Under the pieces are notes generated by a model. That model was not told the DNA's origin. It made no database searches and was given only the letters and a program-made list of their open reading frames with translations. Below, piece after piece: positions 1 through 5,461 of a stretch of 6,992 bases of DNA. Within the stretch, counting starts at the first letter, position 1; each line of letters starts with the position of its first letter. The translations under genes and the position numbers were made by a program. Origin of the DNA: Candidatus Omnitrophota bacterium (lineage in GTDB: Bacteria > Omnitrophota > Gorgyraeia > JACOVV01); assembly GCA_023248175.1 (NCBI GenBank), contig JAHFFC010000043.1, forward strand, positions 1-6,992, in the 5' to 3' direction.

Positions 1-227
1 AGCTGGAATTTACTCCGGCTGCCGTGGTGCGAATCGCTGAAAAGGCGCTCGAGAAAGAGACCGGCGCCAGAGGGTTGCGGGCCATTCTTGAGAACGTGAT
101 GTTGGAGATGATGTATGAAATCCCCTCGTCGAAGGATGTGCGCGAATGCCTGATCACCGAGGAAGCCATTGATGGCAAGGCGAAGCCGATTTTGATTCAT
201 CAAGATGAGAAACGTAAAATTGCGTAG
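1..227 (+). CDS. clpX: ClpX, ATP-dependent unfoldase subunit of the ClpXP protease (C-terminal end only)
   Basis: Only the last 74 codons are present; the gene begins before the window and reads in the frame starting at base 3, ending at TAG 225-227. The visible part is the small alpha-helical subdomain that follows the AAA+ core. It carries the family's hallmark KETGARGLRAILE (about codons 17-29), whose GARGLR arginine is the sensor-2 residue contacting ATP. After it come the usual MMYEIPS segment and the closing I-T-E-E-A-I-D-G-K-A-K-P-I-L-I stretch. From the family: ClpX hexamers recognise degron-tagged proteins, unfold them with ATP and thread them into ClpP in the cytosol. ClpX normally ends shortly after this point, so the C-terminus looks complete. 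The N-terminal zinc domain, Walker motifs and pore loops lie outside the window. The following glmU start overlaps its last 23 bases. Confidence 0.93.
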   Translation, partial: LEFTPAAVVRIAEKALEKETGARGLRAILENVMLEMMYEIPSSKDVRECLITEEAIDGKAKPILIHQDEKRKIA

Positions 228-585
228 AAATCGGAAGTGGCAAAAAATCGCGGCCATTGTTTTGGCGGCGGGGCGCGGCGAACGAATGGGCTCATTGGGT
301 CCCAAGGTGCTGGAGCCGATTCTGGGCAAACCGATGCTGGAATGGGTTCTCGAGCGGATTCAGGAGCTGGCGATTGAAGCAACATTCGTCTTCATCGGGC
401 ACCGCGGAGAACAGGTAAGAAGTACCTCAAAGGAAGAAAAGGAATTCGCTGCATCCGTCAACAGCAGCAGTTGGGGAGCGCAGATGCTGTCAAAGCGGCG
501 ATCGGTTCTCTGTTCCGATGGGATACCCTTTTGGTTCTGTGCGGCGACACACCGCTCTTTCAAACAGAGTCATTGGCGCATCTGA
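205..585 (+). CDS. glmU: GlmU N-terminal fragment (uridyltransferase nucleotide-binding part), ends out of frame
   Basis: This is the first part of a GlmU gene broken by a frameshift. Codons 1-72 are clearly GlmU: LAAGRGERMGS at residues 20-30 is the UTP-binding signature (LAAGxGTRM in the family), G-P-K at 32-34 gives the conserved lysine, and GHRGEQVR at 65-72 follows the first beta-alpha unit. After about base 420 the frame leaves the GlmU sequence and continues as unrelated residues to a stop at 583-585. The true sequence resumes in the frame one base back (see 471-1499). ATG 205 is chosen because an in-frame TGA at 193-195 excludes anything further upstream. The only other option is TTG 220. 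No good Shine-Dalgarno is visible, and translation may be coupled to clpX, which it overlaps. With one missing base restored, the two parts form a single 431-residue protein running from 205 to 1499. Confidence 0.8.
   Translation: MRNVKLRRNRKWQKIAAIVLAAGRGERMGSLGPKVLEPILGKPMLEWVLERIQELAIEATFVFIGHRGEQVRSTSKEEKEFAASVNSSSWGAQMLSKRRSVLCSDGIPFWFCAATHRSFKQSHWRI
414..425 (+). other. Frameshift site within glmU (one base missing)
   Basis: GlmU homology runs in the frame of base 205 up to GEQVR (406-420) and continues as KYLKGRKGIRC in the frame of base 420, one base back. Inserting a single A in the short purine run at 417-422 would give one continuous reading frame. The flanking residues match GlmU on both sides, so the join is placed within a few bases. 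It may be a sequencing or assembly error in an A-rich run, or a real mutation. Confidence 0.8.
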
Positions 586-1499
586 TTGAAGAACATCACC
601 GGCAAGGAAACGCGGCAACTTTTCTCTCGGCAGAAATTCCAGATCCGTCGGGATATGGACGGGTCGTCCGGCGGGGGGAACGGGTCATAGCCATTGTGGA
701 AGAAGAGGATTGTTCTCCTCAAGAGCGGTTGATTCGGGAAATTAATTCGGGGGTTTATGTTTTTGAAAGAAAAGCTCTAGCGGAAGGGCTTCGTGAATTG
801 TCTCCCAATTCAACAGGGGAATTTTATATCACCGATTTAATCCGCGCATGGGCAAGGGAATCGTTGCCTGTCAGCGCTGTCAAATTAGACGATGATAACG
901 AAGGCTGGGGGGTTAATTCTTTTGAGGAATTGGTTCGAGCGGCTCAAGTTTTAAAAAATCGAGTCCTCGACCGGTGCCGTCGTCAAGGGGTCAATCTCAT
1001 AGACCCTTCGACGACGTATATCGCTGACGGAGCGGTCATTGGGAAGGGGTCGGTGATCTATCCCTGTACCCTAATCGAAAGCGGCGTCGTGATTGGGAAT
1101 GGATGCCATATCGGTCCTTTTGCCCACATCCGTCCTGGTTCACGCATTGAATCAGGGGCTGAGATCGGCAATTTTGTGGAAGTGACCCGCTCTAAAGTAG
1201 GCGTTCAGAGCAGAGTCAAGCATCTCAGTTATCTGGGGGACGCGACAATAGGAGCGAAGGTGAATATCGGAGCCGGAACTATTACGGCTAATTTTAACGG
1301 CAGAGAAAAAAATGTCACCATCATCAACGATGGAGCGGTGATCGGGAGCAATACTACTCTAGTTGCTCCTGTCCGAGTGGGTAAGAAAGCAGTGACTGGG
1401 GCAGGATCGGTTGTTCTGAAGGGGAGAAACATTCCCGCGGGAGGCGTGGTGGTGGGAGTGCCGGCCCGCCTGCTTAAGAAAAGACGAAACGGACGATAA
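471..1499 (+). CDS. glmU: GlmU main part: rest of uridyltransferase domain plus left-handed beta-helix acetyltransferase
   Basis: GlmU converts glucosamine-1-phosphate to UDP-GlcNAc, the precursor for peptidoglycan and lipid A: the C-terminal domain acetylates and the N-terminal domain adds UMP. GlmU-like sequence in this frame starts near base 420 (KYLKGRKGIRCIRQQQQ), but TTG 471 is the first possible start and has no Shine-Dalgarno, so it is probably not independently translated. Numbering from 471: CGDTP at 24-28 holds the metal-binding Asp, GYGR is at 61-64, EEEDCS at 77-82, INSGVYVF at 91-98 and GWGVNS at 145-150. The hexapeptide beta-helix runs from about 185 to 335, with HIRPG at 219-223 and KHLSYLGD at 250-257 carrying the catalytic-base His. 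Two substitutions appear: TANFNG (272-277) has Phe where the family usually has Tyr, and VEVTRS (236-241) lacks the usual lysine. The reconstructed 431 residues are slightly short of the usual 450-456. The stop TAA 1497-1499 abuts the prs ATG. Confidence 0.9.
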   Translation: MGSADAVKAAIGSLFRWDTLLVLCGDTPLFQTESLAHLIEEHHRQGNAATFLSAEIPDPSGYGRVVRRGERVIAIVEEEDCSPQERLIREINSGVYVFERKALAEGLRELSPNSTGEFYITDLIRAWARESLPVSAVKLDDDNEGWGVNSFEELVRAAQVLKNRVLDRCRRQGVNLIDPSTTYIADGAVIGKGSVIYPCTLIESGVVIGNGCHIGPFAHIRPGSRIESGAEIGNFVEVTRSKVGVQSRVKHLSYLGDATIGAKVNIGAGTITANFNGREKNVTIINDGAVIGSNTTLVAPVRVGKKAVTGAGSVVLKGRNIPAGGVVVGVPARLLKKRRNGR

Positions 1500-2444
1500 A
1501 TGAGCCCAATAGATCGTTTGACCATTTTTACAGGGAACGCGAATCGGAAACTAGCTCAGGATATCTGCGGTTACTTGGAGATTCCTCTGGGCGACGCAAC
1601 TGTCAATCGCTTCAGCGAAGGGGAAATCCATCTGAAAATCAACCAGGATGTCCGCGGCCGGGACGTTTTTGTGGTACAGCCAACGGCGCCACTGCCTAAC
1701 GATCACCTGATGGAACTGCTCATCATGATTGATGCTCTCAGAAGAGCATCGGCGCGAAGAATCACGGCAGTCATTCCCTACTTCGGTTACGCGCGGCAAG
1801 ATAGGAAGGATCAACCCAGAGTCCCAATCACGGCAAAGCTGGTCGCTAATCTAATCACCACCGCCGGCGCGGACCGCGTCCTCACCATTGACCTTCATGC
1901 TGGACAAATTCAAGGGTTTTTTGATATCCCGCTCGATCATCTGTTTGCGATTAATATCCTGACCCAGTATTTTATCCTCGCCAAACTCGATAACATTGTC
2001 GTTGTTTGCCCGGATGTCGGTGGGGTCAAGATGGCGCGGGCTTATTCCAAACGGCTCAACGCCGGCTTGGCTGTGGTGGATAAGAGAAGAATCAACGATT
2101 CCAAGACAGAAGTCATGAATATCATGGGTGAGGTAAAGGGGAAGAATGTGGTTCTTGTGGATGACGTGATTGCCACGGGGAGCTCTGTTTTGGAAGCGGT
2201 TGGAGCGTTGAAACAAGAAGGGGCGAAAGAGATCTATGCCGCCATTACCCATGCGGTTCTTTCTGGCAATGCCGTTGAAAAGATCAACCGCTCCGCGTTA
2301 ACCAAGCTGGTCATCAGCGATACAATTTCTCTTGATTCAAAGAGAAAAACGGATAAGATAGAGGTTCTCTCTGTTGCCGACCTCCTCGGAGAGGCGATTC
2401 GAAGAATCCATAACGAAGAATCAGTCAGTTCACTATTCGATTAG
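1500..2444 (+). CDS. prs: Ribose-phosphate pyrophosphokinase (PRPP synthetase)
   Basis: Prs makes phosphoribosyl pyrophosphate from ribose-5-phosphate and ATP in the cytosol, feeding purine, pyrimidine, NAD, His and Trp synthesis. At 314 residues it is the normal length for class I enzymes (about 310-320). Visible motifs are FSEGEI at 38-43, ARQDRK at 98-103 (ATP contacts), the family signature DLHAGQIQGFFDIP at 131-144, the flexible-loop lysine and arginines DKRR at 194-197, and the PRPP-binding loop VDDVIATGSS at 220-229. That loop is commonly VDDxIDTAGT, so Ala225 replaces the second conserved acidic residue. The two leading Asp residues, the Thr and the glycine are kept. The start ATG follows the glmU stop directly (TAAATG), with no strong Shine-Dalgarno, which suggests translational coupling. 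The glmU-prs pairing is also known from Firmicutes. Confidence 0.97.
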   Translation: MSPIDRLTIFTGNANRKLAQDICGYLEIPLGDATVNRFSEGEIHLKINQDVRGRDVFVVQPTAPLPNDHLMELLIMIDALRRASARRITAVIPYFGYARQDRKDQPRVPITAKLVANLITTAGADRVLTIDLHAGQIQGFFDIPLDHLFAINILTQYFILAKLDNIVVVCPDVGGVKMARAYSKRLNAGLAVVDKRRINDSKTEVMNIMGEVKGKNVVLVDDVIATGSSVLEAVGALKQEGAKEIYAAITHAVLSGNAVEKINRSALTKLVISDTISLDSKRKTDKIEVLSVADLLGEAIRRIHNEESVSSLFD

Positions 2445-2453
2445 AAAAGGGAT

Positions 2454-2460
2454 AAAAGGG
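2454..2460 (+). promoter_or_regulatory. Ribosome binding site of rplY
   Basis: The purine stretch AAAAGGG lies eight bases before ATG 2469, in the 24-base gap after prs. It supports this start for bL25. No promoter-like element fits in the gap. Confidence 0.55.
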
Positions 2461-2468
2461 CTCTAGCG

Positions 2469-3245
2469 ATGAAACAGGTCAGTTTAAGCGTAAAGATTCG
2501 AGAAGGTAAAGGGAAGTCACTGAATAAAAAATTGAGACAAAATGGATGGATTCCAGCGGTAATCTATGGGCGTTCCAAAGAGCCGCTCTCTTTGGAGGTT
2601 CCTGTCAAAGAATTTACGAAGGCTTTGCGCGGAGCGGCTGGGTCCAACGTCATCATCAATCTGTCGGCGGCGGATCAGTTCAACCAAATAGCCAACAGGA
2701 CCGCGCTGGTTAAAGAGGTTCAACAGCATCCTCTTTCAGGAAATGTTCTGCATGTGGATTTTCACGAAATTTCTTTAACAGAAGAAATCAAGGTCAATGT
2801 CCCGATTGTTTCTAAAGGGGAAGCCATCGGTGTTAAAATGGACGGCGGGGTGCTGGATCATTCGCTTTGGGAACTCCAGATATCTTGCTTGCCAACGGAG
2901 ATTCCGGATCGGATTGAAGTGGATGTCAGCGGTCTCAAAATCGGCAGCTCGGTCCATGTCGGTGATCTGAAAGCGCCCGGCGGTGTCAAGATCCTCACCG
3001 ATCCTAACGTTTCCGTATTCTCAGTGAAGCATCCAACACAGGAAATTGTTCCTGAGGCCGCGGCAGAGGCGGCAACGGCGGAACCGGAAGTTATCCGCGA
3101 GAAGAAGGTGGAGGAGACGACAACCGAAGCGCCAGCTGCTTCCGCCAAAGGCGGATCCGCCTCCGGCGGAAAGGAAGGGGCTAAGCCCGCGGCGCCAGCG
3201 CCCGGAGTGCCGTCGAAAGATAAAAAAGAGGGTAAGACTGGTTAA
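2469..3245 (+). CDS. rplY: Ribosomal protein bL25, long CTC/TL5-type, with Ala/Lys/Pro-rich tail
   Basis: bL25 binds 5S rRNA in the central protuberance of the 50S subunit; the long form is called CTC (general stress protein) in Bacillus and TL5 in Thermus. The protein has 258 residues. Residues 1 to about 97 form the RNA-binding L25 beta-barrel, with R-E-G-K-G-K-S (11-17), the segment WIPAVIYGRSKEPLSLEV (27-44) and HPLSGNVLHVDFHEIS (87-102). Residues about 104-188 form the second CTC domain, including P-I-V-S-K-G-E-A-I-G (112-121) and the C-L-P-T-E-I-P-D-R-I-E-V-D-V-S (140-154) segment. Residues 190-258 are a low-complexity, probably disordered tail rich in Ala, Glu, Lys, Gly and Pro. Its SAKGG-SASGG pair comes from a tandem hairpin repeat in the DNA. 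The tail DNA is more G+C-rich than the rest. The last eight bases overlap the likely start of pth. Confidence 0.95.
   Translation: MKQVSLSVKIREGKGKSLNKKLRQNGWIPAVIYGRSKEPLSLEVPVKEFTKALRGAAGSNVIINLSAADQFNQIANRTALVKEVQQHPLSGNVLHVDFHEISLTEEIKVNVPIVSKGEAIGVKMDGGVLDHSLWELQISCLPTEIPDRIEVDVSGLKIGSSVHVGDLKAPGGVKILTDPNVSVFSVKHPTQEIVPEAAAEAATAEPEVIREKKVEETTTEAPAASAKGGSASGGKEGAKPAAPAPGVPSKDKKEGKTG
3141..3170 (+). repeat. Tandem 15-base hairpin repeat in the rplY tail
   Basis: Two adjacent 15-base units each read TCCGCC, a three-base loop, then GGCGGA. The loops are AAA in the first and TCC in the second. Each unit can fold as a six-pair G+C-rich hairpin, and the junction is a perfect 12-base palindrome GGCGGATCCGCC (3150-3161). 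In frame it encodes SAKGG then SASGG. There is no U-tract after it, so it does not look like a terminator. Confidence 0.8.
3228..3232 (+). promoter_or_regulatory. Ribosome binding site deciding the pth start at CTG 3238
   Basis: GAGGG lies inside the last codons of rplY, five bases before the CTG at 3238. That spacing suits initiation there. No ATG, GTG or TTG in the pth frame lies between 3049 and the conserved VGLGNPG motif, so this site is the main support for the CTG start. Confidence 0.55.
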
Positions 3246-3813
3246 AATTATCGTTGGACTGGGGAATCCCGGCAAAAAGTACGAACAGACGCGGCACAAT
3301 ATAGGGTTCCTTGCGGTAGAGGGGCTCCGCAAAAGCTGGAAAATTGGGCCTGCTAAAAGGGCCTTTAGTTCTTTGATTGGCGAAGGAAGATGGAAAGAGC
3401 AGGTGCTGATGCTCGTGCAACCGATGACTTATATGAATCTTTCGGGGGAGGCAGTCCTTGAAGTGGTCCAATCGCGCAAGGCAGCTCTGGATGATTTGTT
3501 AGTGATCTGTGATGATCTGGCTCTTCCGTCCGGTTCTGTCCGGTTGAGAGGAGAAGGGAGTTCCGGAGGACATCACGGGCTGGAGTCTATTATCACCCAG
3601 TTGAACAGTGAAAAATTTCCCCGATTGCGGATTGGGATCGGCCCATTCCCTCCCAAAAAAGATGCCAGCGAGTTCGTGCTGGACCCTTTTCAAAGAGGGG
3701 AATTTAAGAAAATCGCTGGGGTGTTAGAGAAAATTCCTGAAATCTGCCGGATTTGGCTGGATCAAGGAATTCAGAAAGCAATGAGCGCGGCAAATTCAAA
3801 GGAGTTCTTATGA
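3238..3813 (+). CDS. pth: Peptidyl-tRNA hydrolase (Pth), probable CTG start
   Basis: Pth cleaves peptidyl-tRNAs that drop off ribosomes, recycling tRNA in the cytosol. From the CTG the protein has 191 residues, the normal size. Motifs: VGLGNPG (6-12), TRHNIGF (18-24) with catalytic His20, the substrate-gripping QPMTYMNLSG (61-70) with Asn67, and ICDDLALPSG (90-99) with the conserved Asp. GGHHGLESI at 110-118 has His113 where E. coli Pth has Asn114. A start at CTG 3238 places Asn10 and His20 at the same numbers as in mature E. coli Pth, and a GAGGG site precedes it. The only standard codon in frame upstream is TTG 3046. Using it would add 64 Arg-rich residues read from the rplY tail, which do not resemble Pth. 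The gene overlaps the rplY stop by eight bases, suggesting coupled translation. Enzyme identity is certain; the start is less so. Confidence 0.93.
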   Translation: MVKIIVGLGNPGKKYEQTRHNIGFLAVEGLRKSWKIGPAKRAFSSLIGEGRWKEQVLMLVQPMTYMNLSGEAVLEVVQSRKAALDDLLVICDDLALPSGSVRLRGEGSSGGHHGLESIITQLNSEKFPRLRIGIGPFPPKKDASEFVLDPFQRGEFKKIAGVLEKIPEICRIWLDQGIQKAMSAANSKEFL

Positions 3814-3815
3814 GA

Positions 3816-3822
3816 AAGGTGA
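3816..3822 (+). promoter_or_regulatory. Ribosome binding site of rpsF
   Basis: AAGGTGA, a good partial match to the anti-Shine-Dalgarno complement, sits ten bases before ATG 3833. It lies in the 19-base gap between pth and rpsF and supports that start. Confidence 0.55.
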
Positions 3823-3832
3823 CAAAAAGACA

Positions 3833-4192
3833 ATGAGAGGCTATGAAGGAATTTTTATCGTGAAACCTGAAGCGGAAAAAGAGGAATTGAATCGTTTATC
3901 CGGGCTTGTCCATGAGGTCATTACCAAGAACGGAGGCCAGATAACCAAGGTTGACCTGTGGGGCCGGCGCCCGTTAGGGTATCGTATTCAGAAAAATATC
4001 GAAGGGCAGTATATCTATGCTTGTTTTAACCTAGAACCATCGAAGGCTGGAAAACTGCAGCAGAGTATCCGTCTGCAGGAAGAAATTCTGAAAGCGATGA
4101 TAACACAGAGGGGATCAGATCGAACAAGTCCTGCAGGATCTTCGCTGGTATCTGGGACGGAGAAAGGAGGCAAGGATGGCGGACCTGAATAA
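3833..4192 (+). CDS. rpsF: Small-subunit ribosomal protein bS6
   Basis: bS6 forms a heterodimer with bS18 on the platform of the 30S subunit, binding the central domain of 16S rRNA. The 119-residue protein opens with the typical MRGYEGIFIVKPEAEKEE start. It then shows ITKNGGQITKVDLWGRRPLGYRI (30-52), where the W-G-R-R-x-L-G-Y motif is the strongest family mark, and I-E-G-Q-Y-I-Y-A-C-F (56-65). Residues 1 to about 95 form the ferredoxin-like alpha/beta fold. The last 25 or so residues are a Gly/Ser/Lys-rich tail, and the end of that tail also contains the ssb Shine-Dalgarno and start codon. The gene overlaps ssb by 17 bases. In many bacteria the S6:S18 pair represses its own mRNA through a leader structure; no such leader is certain here. 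Confidence 0.96.
   Translation: MRGYEGIFIVKPEAEKEELNRLSGLVHEVITKNGGQITKVDLWGRRPLGYRIQKNIEGQYIYACFNLEPSKAGKLQQSIRLQEEILKAMITQRGSDRTSPAGSSLVSGTEKGGKDGGPE
4164..4170 (+). promoter_or_regulatory. Strong ribosome binding site of ssb, inside rpsF
   Basis: A perfect AAGGAGG lies five bases before ATG 4176, wholly within the final rpsF codons. It fixes the ssb start and implies independent, efficient initiation despite the overlap. Confidence 0.75.
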
Positions 4193-4634
4193 AGTTTTTT
4201 TGATTGGAAACTTAACGCGGGATCCCGAAATGCGGTCTCTCCCTAGCGGGACTTCCATCGCTTCGTTTGGGCTGGCGACGAATCGCACCTACACGGCGCA
4301 AAACGGCGAGAAGAAAGAGGAAGTCTGTTTTGTTCGAGTTGTTGTTTTTGGAAAACAGGCGGAGGCTTGCGGGCAGTATCTAAATAAAGGTAAACCAGTC
4401 TTCGTAGAAGGGCGGCTGCAATACCGTTCTTGGGAGACCGATGGACAGAAAAGAAACGCCCTCGACGTGGTCGCGGAGCGGGTTCAGTTCCTCGGTGGAA
4501 GAAGTGGTTCAACTTCGCTCACCACAGGCAGTGAAGGAAGTTCTTCCCAACCGAGAGTAGAACCGGCGGAAGAAACAATTCCGCAAGGAGCGGCTGAAAC
4601 GGGGAGTCAACAACAGGATGATCTCCCATTTTAA
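4176..4634 (+). CDS. ssb: Single-stranded DNA-binding protein (SSB)
   Basis: SSB coats single-stranded DNA during replication, repair and recombination, and recruits partner proteins through its C-terminal tip. The protein has 152 residues. The OB fold covers residues 1 to about 107, with the family's NKVFLIGNLTRDPEMR start (5-20), FGLATNR (31-37), F-V-R-V-V-V-F-G-K-Q-A-E (52-63), and YLNKGKPVFVEGRLQYRSW (68-86). A disordered Gly/Ser/Gln linker (about 108-146) leads to the acidic tip DDLPF (148-152), close to the E. coli DDIPF. The intact tip suggests that partner binding is retained. ssb lies between the genes of the two partner ribosomal proteins bS6 and bS18, an arrangement well known in Firmicutes and other phyla. 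Its stop codon is embedded in the Shine-Dalgarno of rpsR. Confidence 0.97.
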   Translation: MADLNKVFLIGNLTRDPEMRSLPSGTSIASFGLATNRTYTAQNGEKKEEVCFVRVVVFGKQAEACGQYLNKGKPVFVEGRLQYRSWETDGQKRNALDVVAERVQFLGGRSGSTSLTTGSEGSSSQPRVEPAEETIPQGAAETGSQQQDDLPF

Positions 4635-4640
4635 GGAGGT
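4633..4640 (+). promoter_or_regulatory. Ribosome binding site of rpsR overlapping the ssb stop
   Basis: AAGGAGGT begins within the ssb TAA (4632-4634) and lies six bases before GTG 4647. This near-ideal site settles the GTG as the rpsR start. Confidence 0.75.
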
Positions 4641-4646
4641 AGTCTA

Positions 4647-4988
4647 GTGGCTTTTATAAAGAAAAAAGCGAAATCTAAGTTCGGCAAGTTTAGCAAGTTT
4701 AGTAAATTCAGTAAAGGCGGCAGGGACGGAGACCGTGAGAAAACCGACAGAGACGGCGATCGGGATAGCGGAAAATTGCGCTTTATCCGGAAGAAGGTTT
4801 GCCGATTTTGCGGTGAGAAAGTGGACGAGATTGATTACAAGGATACGACTCGCCTGATGAAATTCATCAGCGAGAGAGGGAAAATCATTCCCAGCCGTGT
4901 CTCCGGCAATTGCGCCAAGCACCAACGGCTGTTGGCAAGGGCGATCAAGCGTGGAAGACAGATTGCCTTGATTCCATTTACGCGCTAA
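4647..4988 (+). CDS. rpsR: Small-subunit ribosomal protein bS18, zinc-type, with repetitive N-terminal extension
   Basis: bS18 pairs with bS6 on the 30S platform. The conserved core spans about residues 43-113: [23 protein letters not shown], then [24 protein letters not shown] (70-93) and [16 protein letters not shown] (96-111). Cys52, Cys55, Cys89 and His92 form a complete set of zinc ligands, so this is the metal-binding (C+) form of bS18. Length is 113, against about 75-90 usually. The excess is an N-terminal extension of roughly 40 residues with three KFS repeats (14-22) followed by two RDGDR units (26-30 and 35-39), strongly charged and probably disordered. The strong site at 4633-4640 supports GTG 4647 as the start, so the extension is likely translated. 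The gene ends 20 bases before rplI. Confidence 0.95.
   Translation: MAFIKKKAKSKFGKFSKFSKFSKGGRDGDREKTDRDGDRDSGKLRFIRKKVCRFCGEKVDEIDYKDTTRLMKFISERGKIIPSRVSGNCAKHQRLLARAIKRGRQIALIPFTR
4686..4712 (+). repeat. Three 9-base direct repeats at the start of rpsR
   Basis: Three consecutive nine-base units, AAGTTTAGC, AAGTTTAGT and AAATTCAGT, encode Lys-Phe-Ser three times. The first two differ by one base; the third has drifted, which suggests an older slippage duplication. Confidence 0.75.
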
Positions 4989-4993
4989 ATCAC

Positions 4994-5000
4994 AAGAGGA
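4994..5000 (+). promoter_or_regulatory. Ribosome binding site of rplI
   Basis: AAGAGGA lies eight bases before ATG 5009 and 14 before ATG 5015. The spacing favours the first ATG, so the protein starts MTMELIL. Confidence 0.5.
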
Positions 5001-5008
5001 TATTCGTC

Positions 5009-5461
5009 ATGACGATGGAATTGATACTCACTCAACCGGTCAAAGGACTTGGGAAAGACGGAGACAAAGTCAAGGTAAAGGACGGATACGCCCGCAATTT
5101 TCTGATTCCCAACAAACTGGCGTTGGAAGCGACCCCGCAAAATCTGGAATACCACCGTCAACAGCAGAAAAAAGAACAGGGTCGGTTAGCGCGGGAGCGT
5201 CAGCAGGCGGAGGAGTTGGCTAAAAGAATTTCGCAAGTTTCATGCACTATTTCTGTTGAAACAGGAGAAAATGACCGCCTGTTTGGAGCGGTGACCGCGC
5301 AGGATATAGCATCAGCCGTAAAAGAAAAGAGCGGTCTTTCTTTAGATAAACGAACGATCGAACTGGACGAAGCGATTAAACAGCTTGGCGTTTTTACCAT
5401 CGGTGTCCGATTGCACCCCGAGGTCAAGGGACAGCTGAAATTATGGGTGGTTAAAAAATGA
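5009..5461 (+). CDS. rplI: Large-subunit ribosomal protein bL9
   Basis: bL9 binds 23S rRNA at the base of the L1 stalk and reaches out from the 50S subunit; it helps maintain reading-frame fidelity. From ATG 5009 it has 150 residues, the usual length. The N-terminal domain (about 3-53) carries VKGLGKDGDKVKVKDGYARN (11-30) followed by FLIPNKLA, the bL9 signature. A long Lys/Gln/Glu-rich helix (about 45-80) connects to the C-terminal RNA-binding domain (about 80-150), which includes DRLFGAVT and ends R-L-H-P-E-V. The frame is open upstream to 4910, inside rpsR, but that part does not resemble bL9, and the ribosome binding site points to 5009. The stop TGA overlaps the dnaB ATG (ATGA). Confidence 0.96.
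   Translation: MTMELILTQPVKGLGKDGDKVKVKDGYARNFLIPNKLALEATPQNLEYHRQQQKKEQGRLARERQQAEELAKRISQVSCTISVETGENDRLFGAVTAQDIASAVKEKSGLSLDKRTIELDEAIKQLGVFTIGVRLHPEVKGQLKLWVVKK

Noticed and set aside
415..445. Programmed -1 frameshifting in glmU
   Set aside because: The shift direction fits, but no X-XXY-YYZ slippery heptamer is present at the switch point and no following structure is obvious. The residues KYLKGR indicate that the frame changes within an ordinary purine run.
1851..2252. 133-residue open frame on the minus strand inside prs
   Set aside because: It lies wholly antisense to a well-conserved gene, has no recognisable motif and no ribosome binding site I can see, so it is a shadow of prs.
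3141..3170. Intrinsic terminator between rplY and pth
   Set aside because: The hairpins are G+C-rich but no run of T follows, and they lie inside rplY codons.
3046..3237. A 64-residue Arg-rich N-terminal extension of Pth starting at TTG 3046
   Set aside because: It is the rplY tail read in another frame, resembles no Pth sequence, and the normal Pth N-terminus begins exactly at CTG 3238.
4910..5008. Upstream extension of bL9 from 4910
   Set aside because: The added residues are rpsR read in another frame. The bL9 family start and the site at 4994-5000 both point to ATG 5009.
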